This document shows positions 10,314 to 21,767 of a DNA stretch of 64,000 bases, piece after piece (within the stretch, counting starts at the first letter, position 1; every line of letters begins with the position of its first letter). The DNA is from Calendula officinalis (taxonomy: Eukaryota; Streptophyta; Magnoliopsida; Asterales; Asteraceae), in assembly GCA_963853835.1 (NCBI GenBank), contig OY970821.1, forward strand, positions 49,802,646 through 49,866,645. Reading direction: 5' to 3'. The translations under genes and the position numbers were made by a program. The notes under the pieces were generated by a model, which was not told where the DNA came from, ran no database searches, and saw only the letters and a program-made list of their open reading frames with translations.

Positions 10314-12659
10314 TTATCTCAAATTCTTCTGGTGTAATAATTGGAAAATAATCATCATTTTAAAATTTTCCTTTTTAGATTCATATGTTTTATTTATTTC
10401 ATTATAATTGAAACTAATTTGTGCATTCTCCGTTTTAGCTCTGTTAAACGCTTCAATTTCTTCTTCTTCATCTGTCATGCGAAGGAAACTCTGCCAAACA
10501 TCAACATGTATGTATTTGGAATCATAAAGTGTTGGAAGCACATTACAAGCCATCTTCAGAAATTCAGGATTGTTAGCTCCCAGACCTTCTCGTGAATTGA
10601 AATATTTGAAATCTTTAGGCTTGTTCAAGTGAATAGTTTGATCAGTTTGTCCTCGTTTAGCAATTATTTCTTCAAGATTTTTGACGTGGGAAGAAAGTTG
10701 AAATTTATCATTTTGAAGTTGATGTATGACATTCTGTTTGCTATTTAATTCTTGTGATGTTTGAATGTCATTTTCATGAAGGGTTTCTGATAATTCTTTT
10801 ATTTGTGTGTTTAAGGATTTAAATTGATTCTCATTATCATCAAATTCTTTTTGTTTACGTTCCAACCAGTTTTTAGTGATTTGATATTCGTTCCATGTTT
10901 CAATGTATAACTTGTAATATTTATCATTGTCTGCATTAGATGTGGAACTTTGTGTACTTTTAAGATTGGTTATTTCAATATCTTTTTCAGAAATAGTATG
11001 AGACAAATGTTGAATATCAGTCTCATATTTAACAGTCAATTCTGATATTTGATTGTGTAACGTCAGATTCTTTTTCTCAAAGTTTTTATTTTGTTTAATA
11101 ATATGAACAAGTTGTGTATTATGATCAACAATTTGTTCATTTTCGTTTTCTAAATCAGCTAAACTTTCTTGGAGTATAGCATTTAATTCTTTTTCATTAA
11201 AAAAGTTTTGTTTTAAAGACTCAAGTTCAGAATTCTGGTTTGTTACAAAACATTTATCAAAATCAATTGTATTTGAAGAATTAGATAAGAGAGAACTGAT
11301 TACCTCTATTTCTTTGGTAGCCTCTTCATTGAAACGATCAGAGATTTCAGCATTTTCACGTGCCATAAAGCATAGATTTGCTGAATGTTCTTCATCCTCA
11401 GGCTCTGAGTCTTCCATCCATTGAAGATCTTCTGCTAATAATACCTTGCCTGACTCAATCTGCTTGGCCATTAACATTTTTCGTTTAAAATATTCAGAAT
11501 CCCGAACTTTAGGTTTCTTACAGTCTCGGGAGAAATGACCAGGAAGTCCACAGTTATAACATTTATTTGTTGGATCCAAAGGTGTGATTGTGGGTTTGTC
11601 AGATGTGTTTGAAGCAGATGGTGTAGACTTGAAAGTGGATGAAGATCTCTGATTGTTGTTTGTTGGAGTTGAGTAATACTTTTTCTCATATCTTGAGATG
11701 AAAGACATAGCTTGCAATAGTTGTTCCAATTCATTCTCCATTTCTTCTTTTGTATCTTTTACAGGTTCTTCTGATTTTTCTTTCAGTTTACCAGATGAAT
11801 TAGACTGGTATTGTCTTGTAAGAAGAGCAAGAGTATCAAGAGTGTTTGCATTTTCTTGTTTGGTTTTGACTATGTCTTTCACCATTGGAGCATTTTGAAG
11901 TAAATACTCATACAGTTCATGCACATCAATTGAGCTCAGATCTTTATGTTGCATGGCACTGTTTCCAAATGTGGCCCACTCTGGAAGAAGACTATTGATG
12001 AACTTTATGTTGATCTCAAGATTTTCCTTCTTCAAATTATTCCTTCGAAGTTCATTCAATAAACTGCAATACCTATGATATGTGCTCTCTAATTCTTCCC
12101 CGGTGGAAGCTTTAAATGATTGGTATGCATTCAAAGTGGTCACCATTTTGGCTTTATTTCCTAAAACTGTGCCTTCCATTTGTTTTCTAATTTCATCCCA
12201 TATCTCTTTACCGGTTTCTAAACTGTCCAAGCTGTTATAAATCTCATTCGGTAAACTCTGAAGTACAAATGAAAAGGATTGTAGATCTGCTTTAGCTCGT
12301 TGTTTTTGTTGAGCATTATATCGAGCTTGAGGAAGCGGAGTTCGACCTCCAAGAACCGGTGGAGTTGCATTTGGTGCAGCTATTACATCTTCGTAAAATA
12401 CTGCGACACCATTTTCGAGCGAGTCAAGACTATCAGTTGCCAGTTTTTGATTCTTGATAAAGTGGAGGAATCGTTTTTTCCACTGTGCGTATTCACCTCG
12501 GTATAGGACCGGAGGTTTGAGATCGGTTCCAATTGACAGTGCATCTCTTGACGTCATTTTAAATTGGTTTGTACTTGTGCAAATATTGTTTTTAACTGTG
12601 AGATGGTTTGGAGGATTTTCAAATGATGATGATTTGGGCTTAATATGAACGTGGATCAA
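10314..12659 (-). CDS. Sirevirus-like Gag with CCHC knuckle and coiled coil
   Basis: 781 codons and the longest intact frame in the window. Residues about 45-250 form the copia gag core (LKPPVLYRGEYAQWKKRFLHF, then KEIWDEIRKQMEG and TYHRYCSLLNELRR, UBN2-like). A CCHC zinc knuckle, CYNCGLPGHFSRDC, lies near residues 365-378. From about 450 to 700 the sequence is rich in Gln/Asn/Leu/Glu heptads, a long predicted coiled coil, as in Sirevirus gag. It assembles the virus-like particle and binds RNA. The Met at 12659 is the first in frame, but a later one (MTSRDALSIGT, residue 35) resembles the family start better. The end is probably premature: the coiled coil continues in another frame from about 10358. 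Confidence 0.85.
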   Translation of the reverse strand: MIHVHIKPKSSSFENPPNHLTVKNNICTSTNQFKMTSRDALSIGTDLKPPVLYRGEYAQWKKRFLHFIKNQKLATDSLDSLENGVAVFYEDVIAAPNATPPVLGGRTPLPQARYNAQQKQRAKADLQSFSFVLQSLPNEIYNSLDSLETGKEIWDEIRKQMEGTVLGNKAKMVTTLNAYQSFKASTGEELESTYHRYCSLLNELRRNNLKKENLEINIKFINSLLPEWATFGNSAMQHKDLSSIDVHELYEYLLQNAPMVKDIVKTKQENANTLDTLALLTRQYQSNSSGKLKEKSEEPVKDTKEEMENELEQLLQAMSFISRYEKKYYSTPTNNNQRSSSTFKSTPSASNTSDKPTITPLDPTNKCYNCGLPGHFSRDCKKPKVRDSEYFKRKMLMAKQIESGKVLLAEDLQWMEDSEPEDEEHSANLCFMARENAEISDRFNEEATKEIEVISSLLSNSSNTIDFDKCFVTNQNSELESLKQNFFNEKELNAILQESLADLENENEQIVDHNTQLVHIIKQNKNFEKKNLTLHNQISELTVKYETDIQHLSHTISEKDIEITNLKSTQSSTSNADNDKYYKLYIETWNEYQITKNWLERKQKEFDDNENQFKSLNTQIKELSETLHENDIQTSQELNSKQNVIHQLQNDKFQLSSHVKNLEEIIAKRGQTDQTIHLNKPKDFKYFNSREGLGANNPEFLKMACNVLPTLYDSKYIHVDVWQSFLRMTDEEEEIEAFNRAKTENAQISFNYNEINKTYESKKENFKMMIIFQLLHQKNLR

Positions 12660-12879
12660 ACACTTTAAAACATAATAATTTGGGCTTTAAAACACTGTAA
12701 AACACTTTAAGAAGAATATGGGCTTTAATGATTTGGGCTTGTAGATGTTTAAAGCTGAAATTGGGCTACGTTTTGGGTGATTTGGGCTTAAAAGAATTTA
12801 TTTGGGCCACAATTGTCGACAGGACTACAATTTGAACAAGCGAAGGGCAGAGCCGAACTCTTTGGAGTTTTAGAATTGT

Positions 12880-12970
12880 CGAACTTTAAAATTGAAATCA
12901 GATTCCGAACTTTAAAATTGAAATCAGATTCCGAACTTTAAAATTGAAATCAGATTCCGAACTTTAACTG
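12880..12970. repeat. 26 bp tandem repeat, 3.5 copies
   Basis: The unit CGAACTTTAAAATTGAAATC plus AGATTC starts at 12880, 12906, 12932 and 12958. The first three copies are identical and the fourth is cut after CGAACTTTAA. It lies in the leader of the Sirevirus-like element. Confidence 0.92.
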
Positions 12971-13409
12971 AATCGATTGATTGATGATTGCTCTGTTGAA
13001 ATTGAAATTGACGAACAATGTGCCGATGTTACACGAACAATGTGCCAAAATCGTAATAGGCAACGGATTCTTATGGCTGAACTTCTTTGATTGTTTGGTG
13101 GTCGTTTGGATTCAAATGTTCAATTAGCCGATCTAGTATGTTCGATTGAAATCAAATTGAATTGATTTGAGTTCGTGTTGAATTTAGCCGAACTCCAAAT
13201 GACGATCGAATGAGAGATCGAATGAATCTGTGATTCTGAAATCAATATTGATTTCAAATTGACGATCAATATTGAAATCTGAATTCAATAACGACAAAGG
13301 TGAGATCAATTGATTCGATATACGTATTCGGTGATTGTTGCTTGAGGAGCCGAACTGTGGAAAAAAAATTGAAGCCGAACTTCTTCAAGATCGATTGATC
13401 AATTTAGTT

Positions 13410-13480
13410 GGGCCGAACTTCAAGTGGACCAATACTTCGGGCCGAACTTCAAGTGGACCAATACTTCGGGCTGAACTTCT
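13410..13480. repeat. 29 bp tandem repeat, 2.4 copies
   Basis: Two identical 29 bp units begin GGGCCGAACTTCAAGTGGAC at 13410 and 13439; a third, GGGCTGAACTTC, begins at 13468 and then diverges. Further GGGCCGAAC words follow to 13560. Confidence 0.9.
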
Positions 13481-14010
13481 ATTGGGCCGAACTACTAGTG
13501 GATTCGATATGGGCCGAACATGTATTGTGCAGAACCTCAGGCCGAACTACTTGCTTTTCACTTCGGCCCGAAGTTGTTCTTCAAGCCGAGATAGTCGACG
13601 GAACTGGTACGCATTCTTCCTTCTCTTTTTCGATCGGATTTTTCTTAATACTTCACCGATTTGAGTGATTCTTTTTTGCTAATTGCTCGAAATCTAATTG
13701 CTAACACTTTGATCCGATCACTTTCTTCAATCCATAACACAAAAGCTTCAATTCTTCGATTTTCAGTGGTTTTTGAACTTTTTCACTTTTTCACAAAAAT
13801 CACGAAATTGAAGTGATTTGTTGACGGAATGGATCGAATTTTGATTATATTCTGCTTAGAATCGAAGGAGAAACATGATTCTCCAATCAAATCTTCAATT
13901 TGAACAAAAAATTTACAACATTAAATTTCGTGACGAACGAACTTTTCTTCAAAATTTGTCAGATCTTGATCATTTTAGCTCGAATATGGATATTCTCACA
14001 GAGAGATTTC

Positions 14011-14022
14011 GCTCTGATACCA
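14011..14022 (-). other. Primer-binding site of the Sirevirus-like element
   Basis: Minus strand TGGTATCAGAGC, complementary to initiator tRNA-Met, two bases after the LTR end ATCTATCA. It marks 14025 as the inner edge of the 5' LTR. Confidence 0.88.
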
Positions 14023-14024
14023 CT

Positions 14025-14530
14025 TGATAGATCGTTTTACACTCAGATTGAGCTAATCCATGAAGATTCAAGAGAGATTGAAGTATTAGTGTGTGTGTTC
14101 TTGGTGTAAGTGTGTGTGTGTTAGTTGAGAGAGAATGAGATGGTAGTTGAAACTTTCAGAACGCGATTTTCAGTTAGTGTGGGAAAGCTTACATTGAAAG
14201 ACAAAGTTACAACCTTATATACTCCTACCACTTAACAAGGGAAAAGTTAACTAACGGACTTTAAATGTCAAAACTATTACATAAATGGTCCTAACAATTA
14301 ATTTGAATTTACAAACCTGTAATTATGTTATGGTAGAAGATTTATGATGTGGCAAAGGTGATGTGTCAATAGTGACGTGGATTATGTGACATAGAATGCT
14401 TTCTTTTAATAAAGATAAAGATTATATAATATCAAGTCTCCTTTGTTTGATTGGCATCCCTCGACATTTTAAGACGTCGACATTTAAAATACTTGTATAG
14501 TTGTATCCATCATATCATATAAACTTATAA
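14025..14530 (-). mobile_element. 5' LTR of the Sirevirus-like element, part
   Basis: The inner edge (minus ...GATCTATCA) is set by the primer site. A TATA box, TATATAAG on the minus strand, lies at 14214-14221, about 190 bp from the inner edge, with a pyrimidine- and CA-rich untranslated part after it. Direct CACGT- and CATCA-type words occur near 14340-14400. The outer edge is not defined because no second LTR is available for comparison. Confidence 0.65.
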
Positions 14531-14556
14531 AAACTTACAATTAGTCAATAGAGTTG

Positions 14557-15090
14557 CGTTCAAGGAGGTCCAACATTTTTATGCAGTTCCGGGGAACAAA
14601 TCTCAACAATTGATCAATAAGATCTAATGGTCAAGATTAATCACATATTTTTTTATTATTAATTTTTTTATTAATTTTTTTAATTTTTTTCATTAATAAC
14701 ACATAATGTAATTGCATACTGAATCACATGTGATTGCATAATGAATCACATGTTATTGAACTAAAACACTAAATGTGATTAAATATACAATCACATGTGA
14801 TTATACACTAAAACCACATGTGATTAAAAACTAAACGCAATTATCAAATAAATATTGATTTTTTAACAAAAAAATAATAAAAATAATAGAAAATTTAAAA
14901 AAATTAAAAATTTTAAAAATCTAAAATAAAAAAAAAATATCAAAATATCAAAAAAAAATTTAAGTGCCAAATGACCAAAATACCTCTTCATGTATAAAAT
15001 ATGTAATTAATCATGATCATTAGATGTTATTGATCAATTGTTGAGATTTGTTACTCGGGACTTTGTAAAAATAATAGATCTCCTTGAACG
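14557..15090. mobile_element. MITE-like element with about 90 bp inverted ends
   Basis: Plus-strand CGTTCAAGGAG at 14557 is matched in reverse by CTCCTTGAACG ending at 15090. The match continues inward for about 90 bp on each side with scattered changes, including the identical word AACAAATCTCAACAATTGAT near 14595 and, inverted, near 15040. The interior is AT-rich and non-coding with repeated CACATGTGATT words. Weaker similarity extends outward to about 14532 and 15113. No clean target duplication was found, so the superfamily is open; long inverted ends would fit Mutator-like or foldback elements. Confidence 0.75.
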
Positions 15091-15333
15091 TTTCTCTAAG
15101 TCTACAATAAGTCATTAAAAAGTAAAAATCGAATATTAAAGATATTAATTAAAGATTATAGAAAATTGAAACTACGTTTTAAAATTTTGACAAGTAACGA
15201 AAATCTTCGACAACTTTAAAAGTGTTTCATAGTTTAAATACAGAATCCAAATTCAAATTCAAATTCAAATCGTACTTAATTCAAAAGATATGGTATTACT
15301 TTTATAATACATTTATGGTAGTGTTTTAATATT

Positions 15334-15412
15334 CACAAAAGATAATTAAAACAAGCTTTTAAAGCTTCCACGTGGCACCCTTAGAAACGAGATGGACACG
15401 TGTCAATTTCTG
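15334..15412 (+). other. Helitron 5' subterminal block (H1)
   Basis: ATAATTAAAACAAG, then CCACGTGGCACCCTTAGAAAC, then GGACACGTGTCAATTT. The same order, ATAATAAA.CAAAG, ACGTGG.CCCTCTTAAAAC, GACACGTGTAA, is found at the start of H2 (30256-30330) and, reversed, at the start of H4 (38345-38420). It contains two CACGTG-type palindromes about 30 bp apart. Confidence 0.75.
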
Positions 15413-15426
15413 GTAATTTTCAATTA

Positions 15427-15926
15427 TTTAAAATCCCGGAATATTAGTGCTTAATTAATAATAAATTAATAATAAATTAATAATAAATTGCTAAAAATCG
15501 TAACAGCCTTTTAATTCTGGAATTTAAGCACTGATTTAGAATACCCTTTAATTTCGGAATTAAATGACTGATTTATAATACCGGAAATTCATCTTTGAAA
15601 ACATGGAAATTAGTAACTCCCTCCGAAAATTATTTTTTATTCAAAACTTCACCATTGATTCCTGTTTCAATGCTTTAAGTATGTTTAAAAAATTCATCTT
15701 TGATAACATGGAAATAAGTAACTCCAACCTTATTTTCAGGGATTTAATTTCTTCAATCCTTTTTTACAGAGTTTTAAGTATTTCAATCGGAATTTGGAAT
15801 ATTTATTTCCGGTATTTGATTGCAGAATTAACATTAGATAGGTAAAATACTATGCAGCCATGTTGATTCGGACTTAAATCACTGAATAAGTAACCGAAAA
15901 TTCATCTTTGATAACATGGAAATAAA
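15427..15926. repeat. About 500 bp direct repeat, copy A
   Basis: From TTTAAAATCCCGG onward this matches 21219-21680 with small changes and a few indels, 5.8 kb apart on the same strand. Copy A also holds an internal duplication: a roughly 95 bp segment starting AATTCATCTTTGATAACATG occurs at about 15690 and again at about 15899. Both large copies lie upstream of a Helitron gene (RPA after A, RepHel after B). Confidence 0.88.
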
Positions 15927-16739
15927 AAACTCCAACCTAATTTTCAGGGATTTAATTTCTTCAATCCTTTTTTTACAGAGTTTTAAGTATTTCAAAATAA
16001 AAGTAAATGGAAAAAAAACGTAATACAAAAGAAAATATCCCAAATTAAAAATATATCAAGAAAGGATTGATAATCCCGGATTTTAGGCAAATAAAACAAG
16101 AAAGCAATAACTATAATTCCGATTTTTATGTATTTTGATCTTTTTTCCAATACGATAATCCCAAATTTTTTAAAAATTCCATGTATATCACAAAGTTTTC
16201 CTAGCTAATTCGGGTAACCTTCTTGTGCATTCCTACTATTTAAACAAAGCTTCTCATAAGTTTTCCACATTCATTAGAATACCCTCTTTAGCCTCAATCC
16301 GTGTAAACTACCAGCTACAGCTAGGTAATTTACAATTCTGATTTGCATGAATGTTTTCATAGTAATCAAAACACAATTTCATATATTTTAAAATTTTCCT
16401 TTTTTTCGGTTACTCAATATCTATACGTTTTGGAATATCACAACTTACATACTATATCACTGTGTGATTTTTTAATGTAGTGTACACAGTTTGACGCATC
16501 CTGCTGCTCCAGGTAAGTAAACTTAAATTCCGTATACTGTTTCTTGCGATTTTTATATGTTGTCTACACTACATGTTTTAAAAATAGTGCATACAAAGGG
16601 TGAAATAAATATATTTTTTAGTTTAATTTTTATAGAACAGCATATTAATTCTTGACTGATGCAAATTCTTTAATTTAGAGAGTTTAACTCAAATTTTAAT
16701 AAATTTTACTGTTTGTTTATCAATCAAGAAAGCATGTTA

Positions 16740-16975
16740 TTAACCTTCCGAAAATTAATTATTTGTGATTATTTTGGCAGTTTGAATAAAATTTATTCCA
16801 ATTTTACATTTTGAATATAAAGTCAAATTTACTATAAAATTTATACCTGCTGCCAATCCAATGGTGCGATTTGTAAATTATTTTACTCCATTTTTTAATT
16901 AAAGTTTACATTTCAATTTGTCTTTTATACATACCTTATGTTCTATACTAAATTTCCACATTTTTCTGCTTCTGT
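16740..16975. repeat. 235 bp direct repeat, copy 1
   Basis: Matches 17595-17830 closely: shared words include TTTTGGCAGTTTGAATAAAA, ATACCTGCTGCCAATC and GGTGCGATTTGTAAATTATT. The copies are about 855 bp apart on the same strand. Confidence 0.9.
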
Positions 16976-17594
16976 GTTGAGCTCAACAATTTAATAGTAA
17001 AATAACCCTAATTTCCACCGAGTATTTCCTAAGCCCATCGGTGAAATGACCCTAATTTAGTGTTAGAAACATATTGATTAGAAAATTATTTAAGTTTCAT
17101 TATTTTGTTAAATGCGTTGTTCTTTAAAGTACACTTTCTTATAATTTTTCTAATTTCTGTTTGATTTTCTAATTTTTATAGAACACCATATTAAATTTTG
17201 GTAAATGCAAATTCTTTAATTTTTGCAGTTTAACTAAAATTTTTAAAAATTTTAACAAATTTTACTGTTTGAGTTTAATGTCAAACTTACTATTACCATT
17301 ATGTTTTACATTTCTATTCAACACTGTAACGTATGTAATGTTACCAACCCTCCGAAATTATGTTGCTTTACGTTTGACTTTTATTAGTCAAACTATATTG
17401 TATATTAAATAATTATATTTAAAACAGTAAAATTTGGTATACATTTTTACTATTTAAAAGGTTAACTGTCTACTTTTATTTTTTTATAACAAGATAAAAT
17501 TTTGTAAAGTCAAACGTGGTCAAAACAGTACTTAATTTTTCTATAACACCATAATAAATAAAAATATAAGGCAAATCAATCAAGCAGAAATGTT

Positions 17595-17830
17595 AATAAC
17601 CTTCCGAAATTTAATCACAGTAGAATTATTTTGGCAGTTTGAATAAAATTTATTCCATTTTTACAATTTGAATATAAAGTCAAATTTACTATAAAATTTA
17701 TACCTGCTGCCAATCAAATGGTGCGATTTGTAAATTATTTAACTCCATTTTTTAATTAAAGTTTACAGTTCAATTTGTCTTTTATACATACCTTTTGTTC
17801 AAATACTAAATTTCGCCAATTTACTACTTC
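17595..17830. repeat. 235 bp direct repeat, copy 2
   Basis: Second copy of the 16740-16975 repeat. The flanking CTTCCGAAA word also recurs near 17350 and 18125, suggesting an older, more diverged array across 16.6-18.2 kb. Confidence 0.9.
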
Positions 17831-18192
17831 TTTGTTGGGCTCAACAGTTTATTACTTATTGGTGGTTGACGGTTCTATTTAACACATTCAATTACACTAA
17901 ATTAAAAGTTGGTACTAACATTACATAGGTAAAATACTATACTTAAAATATATAATGTTTGCCAATTTTATTACAATTTTAAAGTTTTAATACGATTAAA
18001 TAATTTAATTTTTAAATTCAATTTGACTTTTACAAATACTTTAATTCAGGCAGTTTAACTAAAATTTTATACAAATTTTACAGTTTGAGTTTAAAAGCCA
18101 ACTTTCCTATTACCATGTTACTAACCTTCCGAAATTTTATTATTAATTGGTACTAACATTATATCTATGTTTAATAGCGTACGTGAATAGAT

Positions 18193-20765
18193 ATGTCTTT
18201 CAACGATGTTGTGCTTATCAACCAACTCCATGATAACAAAGATTGTTTTGCACTTAAAGTACGTGTAATTCGGTTATGGCTACAATATGACCGCTACATA
18301 AAAACAAAAATTTATGCAACAGAGATGATTTTGATGGATGAGGAGGTACAATAAACATCACAAATTTATTAAACAATACCTTTTACAATAAACTTTTTGT
18401 TTACTAACCATTACTTCGTTTTTCTATAATTTTACAATATTTTAGGGATCGAAAATCCAGGCCTGTGTTTTGAACAAAAATCTAGGATATTTGAAAGCTA
18501 ATCTCAAACAAGACAAAGATTACTACATAACTGGTGCATCTCTGTGTACAAATCCAGCCTCATTCAAGATTACCGAACACCATCAAAAAAATTGTTTAGG
18601 AGCAAACTCAAAACTTAAGGAATGTACTGACTTTATTGGATCGAAACATGGTTTCCAATTTGAAGAATTTGAAAAAACTACGTCCAACCAATTGATGGTT
18701 GATGTAGCTGTTGGTAATTTCAAGACCTCAACATTTTTTACTCACTATAACTACATTCATTTAAATCTTTAACATACTAACAAATTTTATATCCAATTGT
18801 AGACATTATCGGAGAGATATTTGAGGTTGGAACTTTGGATAAATCCAACCCTAATGAAACTAAACACAGACTTACTATGACTATGCGCAACATAGAGTAC
18901 TTATATCTTAATTCTTTAAATATTATTTAGATTTAAATTTAAATTTTAGCAAGTATATTTTATTTAATTCCGAATCAATTGTTAGGTCTTCACCGTTAAA
19001 GCTTACTCTTTGGGGGGAAACGGCGTATAACATGCTGAAATACATGGATGAACACAAGAGCAATAGAAAGATAAATATGATTGTTCAATTTGGAAAACTT
19101 AACAACTATCATAGTAAGTGAATTTATAGTAAATTATATAATGATAATTATAATCTATATATATTTACTTTTTTACTAACATTACATATTGTTATGTAGA
19201 TTTTATCAGCGTTGGATCTTACTATGAAACGTCTAGGTTATTTTCGAAGAGGAAGTTGATGAGATTAAAGATTTTAAAACCAAGTAAGATGTTCATTCAA
19301 TTAAACAGATTATTTATAACACTGTTCAAACTAATTGCGTTCTGTTGTTAAACAGAATGATAGCAAAATTTGGACTGCAGAGCCCCACGATTACGTATAG
19401 CAAAGTGTAGACTAAAGCGTAGTTTATTAATGATGATTTTTTGAAAAATCATGAATGTTTGAACATTGCTGATATTTTGGTCCCTTTTGAGGTAATTTTA
19501 TTAATAGACAACGTTTATTAGTCCTTAAAATTAATAAATATATAATGTCGACTATACCAAAATGCTTAAAACTTTTACTATATTAACAGGAGAAACAAGT
19601 AATAATCGTTGCTACTGTCATCGGATTTTTCAAAGCTGATAAAGATACAAAGTTTTTCTATAATGCATGTGGGCATTGTCGCAAGGGTTGTGTGAAAATA
19701 ACTTTAATAGGTGATGATAATGATGTGAATGATGGTGTTGACTCAACTGAGATGTATGAATGCAAGAATGAAAACTGCAAAAGTAAGAAAATATATCTAT
19801 TGGCCCAAGGTAAATAATTGTTTTTTGGTAAATATTATATATTTATTTTTATTATTAATATTAAATAATCACATTTTACTTCTTAATTTTTTTTTATAGA
19901 TATAGGATCCCTCTTCGTGTAAGGGATAGTACTGGATCTATCACCATCACATTGTTTGATGGCCATACATATAACTTTGTTGGAAAGACGGCAAAATTCT
20001 TTGTTGATAGAAATAATAAGGTGATAAATATAATGTTAATATTTTCTATTTATCAATCAATGAATATTATCACTAAAATCACTAATCATTTCAACCTGAT
20101 TCAGATGGGTATTGGTCTAGAAGTATTTCCGGAGGAGTTGGATGTCATCAAAGATCGAAAAATAGCTTTTAAAGTTACTATTGGAAAATTCAACATTGAC
20201 ACTGGAAATAATTTGTATTCCATATCTCAATTAACTGAAGATGTAGGGGATTATATCTGAATTGGAAAAAAAATTAGATGTTCAACAGGTGAGTAAACAG
20301 CCATTTTTTAAATATATATTATTATTTTATTAGTTGTATTTAAATAATTTATAAAACGATTGCTAATTTATTACTATATTCAGATTGAAAAATCAGATTC
20401 ATTCTGTGATGGTCCAACAGCTCAATCCTGTGATCGATCTAACGTTGTTAGGGTAATATATATTTTAGTAATTTTTTAAAATAAACAAAATGAATTCCTT
20501 GTCTAAAATGCTTATTTGATAATATTATATGCAGGATGGTTTTTCTGAAACCGGTGACAACATAACACCGTTAGCTGTTGATACATCAACAACAACGAGT
20601 CCGAACAAAAAAATCTCCCCACCATCCATTTTGAAAAGGAAATTAGTAGACTGCTTTGATGAAGGTGACACTGAAATCGGATCATGCTCAAAAGATAAGA
20701 AAAATGGGATTATAGAAGTTGAAGAACATGATGGCAAACTTTTGATTCCTAAAGTCGAGAAGTGA
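18193..20765 (+). pseudogene. RPA70-like single-strand DNA-binding protein (Helitron RPA)
   Basis: A spliced gene resembling replication protein A large subunit, as carried by plant Helitrons. Exons read from splice sites: 18193-18345, 18446-18713, 18803-18897, 18986-19113, 19200-19283, 19356-about 19493, 19590-19809, about 19901-20020, 20105-about 20288, 20384-20452, 20535-20765. The first exon (MSFNDVVLINQLHDN, then KVRVIRLWLQYDRY and EMILMDEE) is the usual OB-fold start of these proteins. Exon 7 has a C4-type zinc ribbon: ACGHCRKGC and YECKNENCKS. Exon 6 has two in-frame TAG stops (near 19406 and 19418), each a likely Trp codon change, and the frame slips near 20255. Its role would be binding the displaced strand during rolling-circle transposition. 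Confidence 0.8.
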
Positions 20766-21218
20766 TGAATTGGTGGTTTTGTCGAGCAATGATTGTTTAT
20801 TTCAAAAACATTTTCTGTCTTTTTTCAATTTTTCTTCGTTAGTTTTATTTTCGTAAGATACATTTTTGGCATTAAGGGATCTTTTTATTTTGGAACACTT
20901 TATTCAGTATGTTAATACTGAATATTATTCGATTTATTTTAAGACTTCACTTTTAGGCTCTATATTCTTTCAAGTTACAAATATGATTATGATAACCTAT
21001 ATTCTTTTATATTTCATAAATTTTAAAATATTTTATATATAAATTTATAATAACTAAATATAGAGCCATATTCATACCAATATTTTATACTCATTTTATG
21101 TGAATATAGAATATTCATCAATATTTTACGAGAGATAAAATATTCACATTGACTATCAATATAATTAAAATTAATTTATAATATGACCATTGTTCTACCC
21201 TAAAATAAAATATTGGTG
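20766..21218. other. 3' flank of the RPA-like gene
   Basis: AT-rich, no frame. It probably holds the RPA 3' untranslated region: T-rich DNA directly after the stop, with possible AATAAA-like signals only in diverged form. Several ATATTTTA and GAATATT inverted words around 20935-21215 could fold, but no terminus motif of a Helitron was found here. Confidence 0.4.
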
Positions 21219-21680
21219 TTTAAAATCCCGGTATTTTAGTGCATAATTAATAATACATTAATAATACATTGCTAAAAACCGTAGCAGCTTTTAATTATGG
21301 AATTTAAGCACTGATTTAGAATACCCTTTAATTTCGGAATTACATGACTGATTTATAATACCGGATATTCATCTTAGAAAACATGGAAATTAGTAACTCC
21401 ATTCGAAAATTATTTTTTATTCAAAACTGCACCATTGATTCATGTTTCAATCCTTTAAGTATGTTTAAAATAAACAGGTAAACATATAGTGATTTTTTAT
21501 TTCTTCAATCCTTTTTTACAGAGTTTTAAGTATTTCAATCGGAATTTTTTATATATTCCCGGTATTTGATTGCAGAATTAACATTAGATAGGTAAAATAC
21601 TATGCAACCATGTTGATTCGGAATTAAATCACTGAATAAGTAACCGAAAATTCATCTTTGATAACATGGAAATAAGTAAT
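21219..21680. repeat. About 460 bp direct repeat, copy B
   Basis: Second copy of the 15427-15926 repeat. Near-identical words include AATTTAAGCACTGATTTAGA, TGACTGATTTATAATACCGG and AACATTAGATAGGTAAAATA. It lacks the 5' subterminal Helitron block that precedes copy A, so only the internal promoter-side part was duplicated. Confidence 0.88.
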
Positions 21681-21767
21681 TAAGAAGCATTCTGATTATA
21701 TATTCTTACAGTTGTTTCAATTATGCTTATAAGTAATCATTATAAAATGAAGTAATTATCTAAACAG

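Larger units (their letters stand above)
12660..14010 (-). other. Long untranslated leader between primer site and gag
   Basis: About 1.35 kb with no sustained frame on the minus strand. It has two sets of short tandem repeats and is rich in CCGAA and GAACTT words, with the reverse complements GGTTCGGCT-like. Short plus-strand frames at 13335-13668 come from these repeats. A long leader is common in copia elements with large gags. Confidence 0.6.
5173..14530 (-). mobile_element. Sirevirus-like Ty1/copia retrotransposon, degenerate
   Basis: Order on the minus strand: LTR (about 14530-14025), primer site, long leader, gag with one CCHC knuckle and a long coiled coil, protease, GAG-pre-integrase, integrase, RT and RNase H, then several polypurine tracts. 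Copia order (integrase before RT) and the long gag plus multiple polypurine tracts match the Sirevirus group. Several single-base frameshifts and at least one stop break pol, so it is not autonomous. The 3' LTR is not found: the sequence after the polypurine tracts runs only about 118 bp before the gypsy LTR. Without the 3' LTR the outer edge of the 5' LTR cannot be set; 14530 is a guess limited by the MITE-like element that follows. Confidence 0.8.
15927..18192 (+). other. Leader region before the RPA-like gene
   Basis: No open frame. A possible TATA-like word (ACTATTTAAACAAAG) lies near 16230, and plausible 5' untranslated exon ends occur at AGCTACAGCTAG/GTAATTT (about 16323) and CTGCTGCTCCAG/GTAAGTAA (about 16512). 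The rest consists of AT-rich diverged repeats with recurring words such as TGCAAATTCTTTAATTT near 16665, 17205 and, weaker, 18030. Confidence 0.45.

Noticed and set aside
20525..20737. Minus-strand 70-codon frame
   Set aside because: Antisense of the last RPA-like exon.
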